Below, piece after piece: positions 19,184-28,343 of a stretch of 64,000 nucleotides of DNA. Source of the stretch: Pseudobacteriovorax antillogorgiicola (GTDB lineage Bacteria > Bdellovibrionota_B > Oligoflexia > Oligoflexales > Oligoflexaceae); NCBI RefSeq assembly GCF_900177345.1, contig NZ_FWZT01000010.1, positions 62,001 to 126,000 on the forward strand, written 5' to 3'. Every line of letters starts with the position of its first letter. Position 1 is the first letter of the stretch. The notes under the pieces are model-generated. The model was not told the DNA's origin. It made no database searches and worked only from the letters and a program-made list of their open reading frames with translations. The translations under genes were made by a program, and so were the position numbers.

Positions 19184-20206
19184 GTGTCAGAGCCGCTAAA
19201 AGTTTGTAATACATGTGGACGGAAGTTCAACACCCCCGAGGACTTTCTCAAGGAAACTTCTCGGTGGAGAATCTGCGATCGTGGCAATCTGTGGTTTAAT
19301 TGCGGTTGCCAATCGACGAATATGATTATTAAGGGAAAGTACGACTGGTATTCCCCTGAAAATGCCTTGAGTGGCGAGGCCCGATCTGTCTTCAATCAGC
19401 TGCCATCGATAAAAGAGCTTCCCCATATTCCCCACTATGTGATGCAGCTCCAAGAGCTTATTCAAAAGGAATCGACGACCTCTCGCCAGCTAGCTGACGT
19501 TGCCAAGAAAGCCCCAATTCTTGCTTCGAATATCCTTCGAATTGCAAATAATCAATGTGGTGTTAGTGGATCACAGATCGAGTCCCTTGAGCACGCTATC
19601 AGCTATGTCGGGCTTAATGCCCTGAAAGATATGGTCCTAGTCGCGGCACTCAATACCTTTGAATTCAAGAGTGAACACTTCAAATCTGAAGATTTCTGGG
19701 AAGCCTCATTCTTATGTGGTCGTATTGCCGAATTCCTAGCGAAGCGCTTCTCTCCAGACACCCTTCCAGATGAGGCATATATCGCTGGGACACTCGCCAA
19801 TGTGGGGAAGGTCGTCCAAGCCATCACCAACCCAGACTTAGCTGATCAAATCAGCCAAGATATCAGCAACGTCAAAATATTAGGCTCTTGGTCCCAGGCA
19901 GAAGAGAGGCATAACGCCTTTGATCACTGTATTTTGGGGGAAATTGGCGCGATGTTCTGGGGCTTGCCTGAATATGTGATCGATTCAATTGCTGCTCACC
20001 ACAAAAAGCCGCAAAGCATGATCGCATCGCACTTCACGGTTAACGACTTGGTGACTTTCGCTAACCAGTTAAGCCACTGGGTTTTGTTGCAGCCCACGCA
20101 AATGAATGAAGCCCTTCTTGAAGCATCATACGAAAAATTCGGTCTGTCTCCTGCTCAAGCAGAAGTTCTGATTAACGAGATCATGCCTTTGAAGTCGGTT
20201 GCCTAG
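19184..20206 (+). CDS. HDOD-domain signalling protein with N-terminal Cys cluster
   Basis: 340 residues, GTG start. Residues 7-45 form a Cys-rich module (CNTC near 8-11, a Cys near 29, then CGC near 38-40) that may bind zinc. From about residue 70 to 275 runs an HDOD domain: LPSIKELPHIPHYVMQLQEL, then ISYVGLNALKDMVLVAALN and a FDHCILGEIGAMFW segment. HDOD proteins are non-catalytic relatives of HD phosphohydrolases used in bacterial signalling and cell-cycle or motility control. It stands alone as a transcript; its stop codon overlaps the stop of the convergent gene within a CTAG. Confidence 0.87.
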   Translation: MSEPLKVCNTCGRKFNTPEDFLKETSRWRICDRGNLWFNCGCQSTNMIIKGKYDWYSPENALSGEARSVFNQLPSIKELPHIPHYVMQLQELIQKESTTSRQLADVAKKAPILASNILRIANNQCGVSGSQIESLEHAISYVGLNALKDMVLVAALNTFEFKSEHFKSEDFWEASFLCGRIAEFLAKRFSPDTLPDEAYIAGTLANVGKVVQAITNPDLADQISQDISNVKILGSWSQAEERHNAFDHCILGEIGAMFWGLPEYVIDSIAAHHKKPQSMIASHFTVNDLVTFANQLSHWVLLQPTQMNEALLEASYEKFGLSPAQAEVLINEIMPLKSVA

Positions 20207-20433
20207 CTTTGCAACGTCTCCTTTTTCGAACCACCAAATAAAGCACCGCTGCTTATGAAGCGGTCTCCAGCTGCTTTAAGGTTGCGACTGGTCAATAATA
20301 GATTGAATAGGTCATCGCAAATTTCGTGAAGATCATCATGGGTCATGACAAAGCCAAACTTGGACTCGTTTGCCTTACCAGTGATGATTTCTTTAATTGC
20401 TACACGTGTAACATTTTCAAATGGACTAGCCAT
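20203..20433 (-). CDS. Small conserved-looking hypothetical protein
   Basis: 76 residues from the ATG at 20433, which has AAGGAG 6 nt upstream; the frame continues to 20466 but without a ribosome site. No signal peptide or membrane segment; likely all-helical (DDLHEICDDLFNLLLTSRNLKAAG). I do not recognise it. It converges on the HDOD gene, overlapping it by 4 nt. The strong ribosome site supports it being real. Confidence 0.68.
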   Translation of the reverse strand: MASPFENVTRVAIKEIITGKANESKFGFVMTHDDLHEICDDLFNLLLTSRNLKAAGDRFISSGALFGGSKKETLQS

Positions 20434-20733
20434 AGAGGACTCCTTGTTCCGTCGTTCTAATTCCATTATGACTCTCTTCCCTTAGGCAAGGGTTTCCCAC
20501 TGTAACCACATGAATAGCTCGCTTTTTCAGAAAGCTAAGCTCTTACAATCCCTCAGGCCAACACCAGAAAAATGCTCAGGCTCAATCCACTGGCGATTAA
20601 CACTAGGAATTTTCTGCCGATAGGAAAGTTATGCTTTGTCGGAGGTGTGATAGATGAGGTGGATCTGCAATACCCTAGTGGTCATATGCATTTATTGGTG
20701 GCTACAAAGCCCTTACTTCTAAAGGCCACGCAC
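20434..20733. other. Intergenic region between the 76-residue gene and the act operon terminator
   Basis: About 300 nt. It should hold the promoter of the 76-residue gene. Short plus-strand frames exist here, but one runs straight through the act terminator and none has a ribosome site. I see no RNA gene. Confidence 0.45.
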
Positions 20734-20757
20734 AAAAAAAGGCCCCTGAGGGGCCTT
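20734..20757 (-). terminator. Rho-independent terminator of the act operon
   Basis: An AAGGCCCCT / AGGGGCCTT stem is followed on the minus strand by seven T residues, 13 nt beyond the actF stop. It is strong and marks the operon end, so no oxidase genes follow. Confidence 0.92.
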
Positions 20758-20769
20758 GAATCGCATCAA

Positions 20770-22017
20770 TTAGTGATGACCAGAGTCCAGAGCATTCTTG
20801 AGCAATGGGTCGGCGATGGGAACCATGGGGTTTCTCTTGGCGAACATTGTGAATGTCAATGCAAATAGGCCGAACATCCCAAAAAATACGCCAATCTCAA
20901 GACCAGGTACCCAAGTGCTATTGTCCTTCACTATCTCTGGCTGAATCATAAGTAGATATGAGAACCATTGAGCTAGAAGAATCAAGCAAGCAATTGGTCC
21001 AGTGACCCAAGCGGTCCACTTAGCTGCCTTAAAGATCAAGGTGTAAAGAGGCACAAGGAAACCAAGAATGGGAACAGCAATCACAAGCCCAAACCACGGT
21101 TGGTGAAGACGATGAATGAAGTACTCTGTTTCCTCAGGAACGTTGCCGTACCAATAGGTAAGAACGTGAGCGTAGGTTAGGTAAGCAAAAAAGATCGTGA
21201 ATCCGTGCATCAACTTACCAACGTCGTGAAACTGTTGCCGCTGGATCACCTTACCAACATTTGTGCCCTTGATCATGAACATAACAAGAAGCAAGGATGC
21301 CATGAGAGTTTGCATCATGATCGCAAACTGCCAACCACCCCACAATGTTGAGAACCATAGTGGAGACAAGGACATGACAAGATCCATACCCATAAAAGTG
21401 AATCCTGTTCCATATACTACCAAGATGGGAGCACTCCAGAACTTTAGCTTCTCCTTAACTTCCTGGCCATAAGCCTCAGCCTCAGCCTTTTGCCCTGCCA
21501 TCGCAAGCTGGTCACGCTTTAGACTTAGCCTTAGTTGCCAGAGACTAAGTACGAGGATCGAAGCTAGGACAACTCCAACCCTGAGGAAAAACCAGCCAGG
21601 AACGAGGTACTTATCCTTGCCGTGGAAGTGGCTCAAAATCGAGGGGTCTTCAATCCAGCGATAGACTTTATCAGCCCCACCAATACCAGTAGCGACAGCG
21701 ATGAGGTAGATAACGAAGAGTGCAATCGCAACAGGAACAAACGCGCCAAAGCCCTCTTGGATTCTTCGGATCGGACGGCCCCAATGAGCGCCAATCACGT
21801 CCTGCATTGCAGCGAAGGCCATACCGCCCAAGCCCAGGCAGAAGAAGAAGAAAAGGTTGAATAAGAAAGCACCCCAAGTCCGTGAGCCATCTGCGTAGAA
21901 GCCATAGCCTAATGTTAATAGACCAATGCCAATGGCTGCGTAAATACCGCCCTTCAGAGCGGCGGGGGCTTCTAGAAAAAATGAATTCCGCTGTTCATAA
22001 ACATCATTGACGTTCAT
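20770..22017 (-). CDS. actF: Alternative complex III, ActF subunit (NrfD-like quinol site)
   Basis: 415 residues with about ten membrane segments, the shorter NrfD-like partner of ActC in alternative complex III. ActF and ActC are the integral subunits; ActF lies in the same membrane core as the quinol-binding ActC. Examples of its helices: GIYAAIGIGLLTLGYGFYA and LTYAHVLTYWYGNVPEETEY. A conserved-looking IHRLHQPWFGLVIAVPILGF loop precedes the last helices. GGGGAC sits 4 nt before the ATG. It is the last gene of the six-gene operon before a strong terminator. Confidence 0.9.
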   Translation of the reverse strand: MNVNDVYEQRNSFFLEAPAALKGGIYAAIGIGLLTLGYGFYADGSRTWGAFLFNLFFFFCLGLGGMAFAAMQDVIGAHWGRPIRRIQEGFGAFVPVAIALFVIYLIAVATGIGGADKVYRWIEDPSILSHFHGKDKYLVPGWFFLRVGVVLASILVLSLWQLRLSLKRDQLAMAGQKAEAEAYGQEVKEKLKFWSAPILVVYGTGFTFMGMDLVMSLSPLWFSTLWGGWQFAIMMQTLMASLLLVMFMIKGTNVGKVIQRQQFHDVGKLMHGFTIFFAYLTYAHVLTYWYGNVPEETEYFIHRLHQPWFGLVIAVPILGFLVPLYTLIFKAAKWTAWVTGPIACLILLAQWFSYLLMIQPEIVKDNSTWVPGLEIGVFFGMFGLFALTFTMFAKRNPMVPIADPLLKNALDSGHH

Positions 22018-22026
22018 CGAAGTCCC

Positions 22027-22551
22027 CTATTTTCCTTGAAGTGTTCTAAGATAAGAAATGATCTGCCAGCGCTCATGAGGCGATGTTGCATGTCCGTAGG
22101 AAGGCATCATCGCGCCACCCTTCGAAATCTTCACGAAAAAGAAACCATCTTTTCGCGCTGCAAGGTCGCTACGAGAGATATCAGGCACCCCGATCGGATA
22201 AGAAGCACCCAGAGTGCCTTTACCCCTACCATCAGCACCATGACAAACAGTGCAGTAAGTATTGTAAAGCTTCTTGCCCTGAGCCAAATTCATTTCAAGC
22301 TTTGCTGGATGAGCCAAGGCTGGAGGCATCTCCAACTCAGCTTCAGCAGTCTCCATCGTAGCCGGATAGAGAATGGCACTGGTAGCTACCGAATGCTCGG
22401 GAGGATTCAAATAGCTTTCCTGAGTTTTGACCGTAGGATTATCAGCCATATCTGGCATGTATTGCAACTTGGTGACGTTGCGACCTTCTTTGCATCCAGA
22501 CAGCACCAGACTGCCTAGGATCACGAAAGCACTAAAAATCTTTAATTTCAT
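22027..22551 (-). CDS. actE: Alternative complex III, ActE monoheme cytochrome c
   Basis: 174 residues. A lipoprotein signal ends at LVLSGC (Cys20), so it should be anchored on the periplasmic face. One heme c site CTVCHGADG lies near residue 97, and a Met ligand is likely in GGAMMPSYGHA. In alternative complex III, ActE is the monoheme subunit that can hand electrons from the ActA/ActB side to a soluble carrier or to an oxidase. It lies 9 nt upstream of actF and 14 nt downstream of actD. Confidence 0.92.
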   Translation of the reverse strand: MKLKIFSAFVILGSLVLSGCKEGRNVTKLQYMPDMADNPTVKTQESYLNPPEHSVATSAILYPATMETAEAELEMPPALAHPAKLEMNLAQGKKLYNTYCTVCHGADGRGKGTLGASYPIGVPDISRSDLAARKDGFFFVKISKGGAMMPSYGHATSPHERWQIISYLRTLQGK

Positions 22552-22565
22552 GGACCCGTCCTTCC

Positions 22566-23087
22566 TTAGCCTTCTGCGATTTCGCGAATTTCTTCAGCAC
22601 CACAAGCTTTTAGGAGCTTGGCCTGCTCACCATCAAGGGATGCATTGGGAACGAAGATCCCAAAGCGATCATCTGTAAAGCGAGGATCTAAGATCCTTTG
22701 CTTCGGGTTAGGAATGCGCCCCATGACAAGCATTCCGATGATCGTGGCGATACCACCAAGTAGAATCGTCATTTCGAAGCCGATCACCACATAGGCAGGC
22801 AAGGAGTGAATACCCGGTGTTTTACCACCGACCACTAGAGGCCAGTCCCAGGCAAAGCCTAAGCAGAGACTGAATCCTAGAATCGTACCGGTCATAGCCC
22901 CTGTAAGTGTGAACCATTTAACAGGGCTGGAGCCGAAGCCTCCGGCCTCTTCGATTTCGTGATATGACGTTGGGCTGAATACCTCGTGTCCGTCGAAATC
23001 CCCTCGTTTGCGGGCTTTTTCCATCGCCTCACAAACGCAGTCTAGATATTGAAATACGGCGAGAATGCCACCTGGTCTACTTTTCAT
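22566..23087 (-). CDS. actD: Alternative complex III, ActD membrane subunit
   Basis: 173 residues, DUF3341-type ActD. Two hydrophobic segments lie near residues 57-80 (WFTLTGAMTGTILGFSLCL) and 95-120 (YVVIGFEMTILLGGIATII), followed by a soluble tail with FTDDRFGIFVP. TAGGAG lies upstream of the ATG. ActD has no cofactor and is a structural part of the membrane arm. The N-terminal ILAVFQYLDCVCEAMEKARKRG region is typical of the family. Confidence 0.9.
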   Translation of the reverse strand: MKSRPGGILAVFQYLDCVCEAMEKARKRGDFDGHEVFSPTSYHEIEEAGGFGSSPVKWFTLTGAMTGTILGFSLCLGFAWDWPLVVGGKTPGIHSLPAYVVIGFEMTILLGGIATIIGMLVMGRIPNPKQRILDPRFTDDRFGIFVPNASLDGEQAKLLKACGAEEIREIAEG

Positions 23088-23098
23088 TCTCTATGCTC

Positions 23099-24439
23099 CT
23101 ATGGGTTTTTCTTGGGACTAAGTGGTTTAGGCATAATCAACTTAAGCTCAGACATCGAAACGATGGGAAAGAACTTGCAGAAAATCAGGAACCAGAAAAA
23201 GAACCAGCCAAAACTCCCGAAGGTAATACCGATCTCGATCCAGGATGGTTCGTAGTGACCCCAGGAGCCTGGAATGAAATCTTCTACAAGGGAGGAAACG
23301 ATAATGTTGTATCGCTCGAACCACATACCAACGTTGACAAGTATCGCTACAAACATAGACACAGCGATATTGTTTCGCATTTTCTTCGACCACCAGATCA
23401 GTGGGAAGATGCAGTTACAGAAAACCATGACCCAGAAGTAGAACGCATATGGACCGACAGCACGTTTCACGAATATCGCCCATTCGTATGGGTTACCCGA
23501 GTACCAAGCAACCAAGAATTCGATTGCGTAAGCGTAGAATACAAGAGTCGAGGTCAAGAGAGTTAGTTTGATACAAGACTCAAGGTGCTCTTCCTTGATG
23601 AAGCCCTCAAAGCGGAACATCTTTCGAATCGGCACGAGCAAGGTGTAAACCATGGCACAGCCAGAGAGAATCGCACCAGCGACGAAGTAAGGTGGGAAGA
23701 TCGTTGTATGCCAGCCGGGCTGAATTGACATTGCAAAGTCCCAGGATACGATACTGTGTACGGAAAGCACTAGTGGTGTCGCAAGGGCCGCTAGGAAACC
23801 GTAACCAGCTTCATAGTGGTGCCACTGTCTTGCAGTTCCTCGCCAGCCGAAAGACATGATACCGTAAACCAGTCGTTTGAAACCTTTAACCCGATCACGA
23901 ATCGACGCCAAGTCAGGAACAAGGCCCATGTACCAGAAAAGAAGTGAAACTGTAAGGTAGGTGGAGATCGCGAAAACGTCCCACATCAAAGGCGACCTAA
24001 AGTTTACCCAAAGGTTGTTGGTATTTGGTAGCGGCGCCATCCAGTAGGCGGCAAACCAAAGGCGGCCAACGTGAATCAATGGAAATAAACCCGCGGTGAT
24101 AACCGCGAACACCGTCATCGCTTCCGCTCCTCGGGCAACGGTATTTCGCCACTTCGCACGGAACAGGAAGAGAATCGCCGAAATAAGAGTACCGGCGTGA
24201 CCGATACCAACCCAGAAAACAAAGTCTGTAATATAAACACCCCAGTAGACTGGGCTATTGAGGCCCGCTGCACCCATACCATAAGTTACCTGGTATGCCC
24301 AGCAAGCAACGCCGATCCCGACGAAAAGGATCGCCATGAACCATGCTACGTAATACGTAGGATGCGGCTTTTCTAAGTTAGCCAGAATCCCATCATTTAC
24401 ATCTGAGATTGTTTTAGTCCATTTAACTTCATCACTCAT
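23099..24439 (-). CDS. actC: Alternative complex III, ActC quinol-binding subunit (NrfD-like)
   Basis: 446 residues with about ten transmembrane helices, the NrfD/PsrC family. ActC carries the quinol oxidation site near the periplasmic face close to the ActB Fe-S clusters. Visible helices include YVAWFMAILFVGIGVACWAYQV, VFWVGIGHAGTLISAILFLF and AGAILSGCAMVYTLLVPI. The motif FWVGIGHAGTLISA is characteristic. It lies between actB and actD in the canonical order. About 70 nt separate it from the actB stop. Confidence 0.93.
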   Translation of the reverse strand: MSDEVKWTKTISDVNDGILANLEKPHPTYYVAWFMAILFVGIGVACWAYQVTYGMGAAGLNSPVYWGVYITDFVFWVGIGHAGTLISAILFLFRAKWRNTVARGAEAMTVFAVITAGLFPLIHVGRLWFAAYWMAPLPNTNNLWVNFRSPLMWDVFAISTYLTVSLLFWYMGLVPDLASIRDRVKGFKRLVYGIMSFGWRGTARQWHHYEAGYGFLAALATPLVLSVHSIVSWDFAMSIQPGWHTTIFPPYFVAGAILSGCAMVYTLLVPIRKMFRFEGFIKEEHLESCIKLTLLTSTLVFYAYAIEFLVAWYSGNPYEWAIFVKRAVGPYAFYFWVMVFCNCIFPLIWWSKKMRNNIAVSMFVAILVNVGMWFERYNIIVSSLVEDFIPGSWGHYEPSWIEIGITFGSFGWFFFWFLIFCKFFPIVSMSELKLIMPKPLSPKKNP

Positions 24440-24512
24440 TCAGAATGCTCCGCTAATTGATTGTAGTCGAACCGGAGTTCGACCGTTCCCTTTTTACCCA
24501 GCCAACCCTCTG

Positions 24513-27500
24513 TTAACCGTGGTCACCTTCACTATGTTCTGTCTTAGCATGTGCTGAAGACGGATCCCGTACAACCTTCGCTAAGTAACTTGTGTTTGGC
24601 AACGTTTTGATACCATAGTGGCCGTGCATCGGATCACCGCCCAGCATTAGGAAGGCGCGGTAGTTCCGGCGGAGCCTCGCGACCCGGCTGTTGTTGTCCT
24701 TCAAGTTACCAAATACGATGGCATTGCTAGCACATGCCACTTCACAAGCAGTTCGGATTTCGCCATCAACGACTTTTCGCTTCTGCTCAGAAGCATAGTG
24801 CTTCGCATCGCGGATTCTTTGAACACAGTATGTACATTTTTCCATCACACCACGAGTCCGAACAGTCACATCAGGGTTCAGAGCACGAGGGTTACGATCT
24901 ACTGGTCGATCACCCATTACATTCCACTTATGGGTAAACCAGTTGAATCGACGGACTTTGTAGGGACAAGCGTTCGCACAGTAGCGAGTTCCCACGCAGC
25001 GGTTATAGGTTTGGTTGTTCATCCCCTCTTCATCGTGGACTGTTGCATATACTGGGCAAACAGCTTCACAAGGAGCATGGTTACAGTGTTGACAAGCAAC
25101 TGGTTGGAACGAGACCTCTGGATTTTCGACAGCTCCCTTAAAGTAGCGGTCAATGCGCATCCAGTGCATTTCACGACCAAGAAGAATCTGCTCACGACCT
25201 ACTTGAGGAATGTTGTTCTCAAGGTCACAAGCGACTGTACAAGCACCACAGCCGTTACACTTATCAAGGTCGATCGACATTCCCCATCGATAATCGGGGT
25301 GAGCTTTCAACTCAGGGAAAAGATCAGGTACATCATCCAGCTTTTGGAAGACCTTGTCTTTCTCCTTGGTCGTCAACTCGTCGAGGCCTACTTCCTTTAG
25401 AATATCGGTACGGTTGGCGATGTCGTTGTGCTTCTGCATGGCAGCCAAGCGATACTTGCGACCTGTGGCAACTAGCTCCACCGCCTGACCAGACGTCACC
25501 GGCTCACCTGTTACAACATCAAATTCTGCGGCCAAAGCTTGTAAAGGATCGACTCCGATTCCTGTAGAAACCCGACTCACACCATCCGCATGGCCATTAC
25601 CACGAGGTACAGCGACCACATCGTTGTGGAGACCAGGCATCGGGTACACAGCTGCTTCAAAGCTACCAGCGGGACCCTTAACCGTTACAAGATCATTGTA
25701 CTTAAAGCCAAGCTCTCGTGCTTTGTCAGGACTAATAGCAACCCAGGTGTCCCAAGTCACAGTTGTCAAGGCGTCACCAGCTTCTTGGAGAACGGGACGA
25801 TCCGCTCCCACGCCATCGATCAATCTATGATCAAGGTGAGCGACCAGTTTTAGCCCTGAAGACGCTGGGACCGCATTAGCAAAAGCAGATGAAACATCGT
25901 TGAGCGAAGGTATGGTTCGGCTAATTTTCTTGCCGTATAGACCTTTTCTCAAGACTGCATTGAAGAAGGTATCAAAATCATGAGTGACATTATGCTCTTT
26001 ATGGATTCTCATCCACTTCTTGCGGAGATAATTGCGGTAGTCCGCAACACCCATTGGCTTGTCGAGATGAGCCGCAACCCATAGCAATATATCCTCAGCT
26101 TGCTGGCTGTTGGTAAACGGACTTACTGTTGGCTGAACCATCGACCAGAAGCCATGAACCAAGTGCTCATCGCCCCAAGTTTCTAGAATATTGTGGCCGT
26201 TGAGAATAAACTCAGCGTAGGCGTCCGTCTCACAAGGCATGGACTGAATGGAAACCACAGTGCCAATGTTCTTGAGAGTTTCGCGAATACCCGTGCTTTC
26301 AGGGAGAGTGAAGGCTGGGTTCACATTGATCACAAACAAGGCGTCGAATGATTTCGCATCATCAAGGAAGCGCTTGGTGTCATCGCCACCCTTGGCAGTC
26401 ATCCAGTATTCGTTATAAACCAAGGTCTTGTTCTCGTACGAGCCGATCAAGACGTTGGCAAAGATTCCTGCCAGCTGGACTAGAGTTCCGTTCTTAGTAC
26501 TTGCAGATGACTCCCCTACAAGAACTACGGACTTGCTTGTAAGGAGGTCCTTCGCTAAGTCTGTGAATACGCCTGCTGAGACGCTTGATTCAGCGCCTTG
26601 AATAAGGTCGCTATGAGCATCGAGAACCGTTTGGATATTCGCCTTGTCAGCTGCACTACCTTTTGATGCACTATTATTGAGGAGAGCCTTGACCAAGGCA
26701 AGTGTCACCCCTAGTTCATTACCCGGAGCGATTGGATAACGCTCTTCGGCAGCTCCGCCAGTCATTGTAAGGCGAGACTCAAACTGGACAAAACGCCCCT
26801 TCTGACCGAAACGATACGAGTGGCCGTCAGACCAGCTCTTGGTTTCATAGATCGAGGAAGCCCCGAGATCCATGAAGTCGGAACCCACACCAACGATTAA
26901 CTCTGATCGCTTGAGGTCGGTTCGAGGATAGCCTTCTTCGCCAAACGCCAGCTTATATGCAGCCGCCATGTTGTTTCGGAGTGAGTTTGAATCGTAGAGA
27001 TAAAGATTATCTTCAGACTGACCAATCGCCTTCAAGAAGTCTTTGTAGAAATCTAGAGAGTGCCCAGTGGTCGACTTAAGAAGAATACCCACCTTCTGAG
27101 CATCTTTAAGCTTAGCAGCGAGACGAGAGTAAACATCATCCCAGCTAGATTCACTTTCCCGATTGGTTCCGTAACGAATCACAGGAGCCTTGCGCCGATC
27201 TGGGTGATAGAGCGCTTGAAGCTCAGACATTGCAAGAGATGATGCAGCACCTTGGCTGAGAGGGTGGCTGCGATTACCTTCAATAAAGACTGGTCGTCCT
27301 TCTCTGGTTTTAACAACAACTCCAGCACCATCGACTGTCGTCGCATAGTATGTTGGTACGCCTAAGATCTGGTCGATAGGCTGATCAACGTGAGGAATGG
27401 ACTTCTCAACAGGGCGGCGCACACAGGCAGCCGTCGACGCCATCACAGCGCCTGCACTAAAGAGCCGCATGAAGTCCCTACGGTCTACCGCAAGTTTCTT

Positions 27501-27677
27501 CTGGTCGGCTTCCTGACCGTCGCTTCCTTCCCCAAGCTCCGGCACAACTTCTTCTATATTAGAGTAGTAAGGCCCAGGCACGAGTTCCTTGGCGGGAGCC
27601 TCAAAGGGCTGGTCACCATGCAAGAAGGCTTCTTTTTGCTCTTCCAGATGGCGGAGATCGCGATCGTTACTCCTCAT
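24513..27677 (-). CDS. actB: Alternative complex III, ActB iron-sulfur subunit
   Basis: 1054 residues, the expected size of the ActB1-ActB2 fusion. Residues about 65-90 hold a twin-arginine signal (RRDFMRLFSAGAVMAS) with a possible lipobox TAAC. Then comes a molybdopterin-oxidoreductase-like domain, which in this family has lost the Mo cofactor (about residues 95-740). The C-terminal ferredoxin-like domain has Cys clusters CNGCGACTVAC, CQHCNHAPCEAVCP, CVGTRYCANACPYK and CTYC...CEVAC. It takes electrons from quinol at ActC and relays them to ActA/ActE hemes on the periplasmic side. AAGGGAG lies 11 nt before the ATG. Confidence 0.95.
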   Translation of the reverse strand: MRSNDRDLRHLEEQKEAFLHGDQPFEAPAKELVPGPYYSNIEEVVPELGEGSDGQEADQKKLAVDRRDFMRLFSAGAVMASTAACVRRPVEKSIPHVDQPIDQILGVPTYYATTVDGAGVVVKTREGRPVFIEGNRSHPLSQGAASSLAMSELQALYHPDRRKAPVIRYGTNRESESSWDDVYSRLAAKLKDAQKVGILLKSTTGHSLDFYKDFLKAIGQSEDNLYLYDSNSLRNNMAAAYKLAFGEEGYPRTDLKRSELIVGVGSDFMDLGASSIYETKSWSDGHSYRFGQKGRFVQFESRLTMTGGAAEERYPIAPGNELGVTLALVKALLNNSASKGSAADKANIQTVLDAHSDLIQGAESSVSAGVFTDLAKDLLTSKSVVLVGESSASTKNGTLVQLAGIFANVLIGSYENKTLVYNEYWMTAKGGDDTKRFLDDAKSFDALFVINVNPAFTLPESTGIRETLKNIGTVVSIQSMPCETDAYAEFILNGHNILETWGDEHLVHGFWSMVQPTVSPFTNSQQAEDILLWVAAHLDKPMGVADYRNYLRKKWMRIHKEHNVTHDFDTFFNAVLRKGLYGKKISRTIPSLNDVSSAFANAVPASSGLKLVAHLDHRLIDGVGADRPVLQEAGDALTTVTWDTWVAISPDKARELGFKYNDLVTVKGPAGSFEAAVYPMPGLHNDVVAVPRGNGHADGVSRVSTGIGVDPLQALAAEFDVVTGEPVTSGQAVELVATGRKYRLAAMQKHNDIANRTDILKEVGLDELTTKEKDKVFQKLDDVPDLFPELKAHPDYRWGMSIDLDKCNGCGACTVACDLENNIPQVGREQILLGREMHWMRIDRYFKGAVENPEVSFQPVACQHCNHAPCEAVCPVYATVHDEEGMNNQTYNRCVGTRYCANACPYKVRRFNWFTHKWNVMGDRPVDRNPRALNPDVTVRTRGVMEKCTYCVQRIRDAKHYASEQKRKVVDGEIRTACEVACASNAIVFGNLKDNNSRVARLRRNYRAFLMLGGDPMHGHYGIKTLPNTSYLAKVVRDPSSAHAKTEHSEGDHG

Positions 27678-27737
27678 ATCGGTAAATACTCCCTTGTAAT
27701 CGATCAGAGCTTTGTTGCTCGGTCTTTATTAACGTTA

Positions 27738-28343
27738 TTAGTAGTGACAAGTCTCGCAGCTAACAGGGGCTTCATTCGTAACGTGACAATCGATGCACCA
27801 GCCCATCTGCAACGACTTTGCTTGAGAAACGGTTCCCATTTCCTTGACGTTTCCGTGGCAGAGGAAGCAGGCTTCACCATCGTTTTCAGCAAACTCTTTC
27901 TCGTAGTTTTTGGCTAGCTTATCACTAAGAACGTGAGGTTTATGAGCGAAGCGAACAAAGTCTGGCATATCGTGAACCTTGGTCCAAACGATAGGCTCTT
28001 TCTTCTGGTATTTATCGGTGAGATATTTGATTGGCTCTTTGTCTGTAGCAACGTAGTTATGACACCCCATACAGACATTCATGGATGGAATCCCTGCCCA
28101 TGACGAACGCCTTGCCGCGGAGTGGCAGTACTGACAAGGAATTTGCTTCTCGCCAGCGTGTAGATCGTGAGGGAAGTCGATCGGTTGTTCGGGGTGGTAA
28201 CCGACATTATCTACAGTATCACCTGGCGTCCACCAATTCGTCCAGAAGTGATAACCAGGTTGGCAACCCATCTGGAATAATAGAATTGCCAAAACGGAAA
28301 GGCGTTTCGCCGCATGCGAAACACGGGTGCTAAAACAAGCCAA
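27738..28343 (-). CDS. actA: Alternative complex III, ActA pentaheme cytochrome c
   Basis: 201 residues. Five heme c sites are visible: CQYCH (70-74), CMGCH (91-95), CFLCH (159-163), CIDCH (183-187) and CETCH (196-200). The N-terminus (LSVLAILLFQMGC) is a membrane anchor or an atypical lipoprotein signal ending at Cys27. ActA forms the periplasmic heme wire over ActB. The start codon is TTG with AAGGAGG 6 nt upstream. First gene of the act operon. Confidence 0.94.
   Translation of the reverse strand: MACFSTRVSHAAKRLSVLAILLFQMGCQPGYHFWTNWWTPGDTVDNVGYHPEQPIDFPHDLHAGEKQIPCQYCHSAARRSSWAGIPSMNVCMGCHNYVATDKEPIKYLTDKYQKKEPIVWTKVHDMPDFVRFAHKPHVLSDKLAKNYEKEFAENDGEACFLCHGNVKEMGTVSQAKSLQMGWCIDCHVTNEAPVSCETCHY

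Noticed and set aside
20572-20868. 98-codon plus-strand frame
   Set aside because: It runs through the act terminator and into actF on the opposite strand; no ribosome site.
24798-25400. 200-codon plus-strand frame inside actB
   Set aside because: Lies wholly opposite the Fe-S domain of actB, which has firm motifs; a mirror of coding bias.
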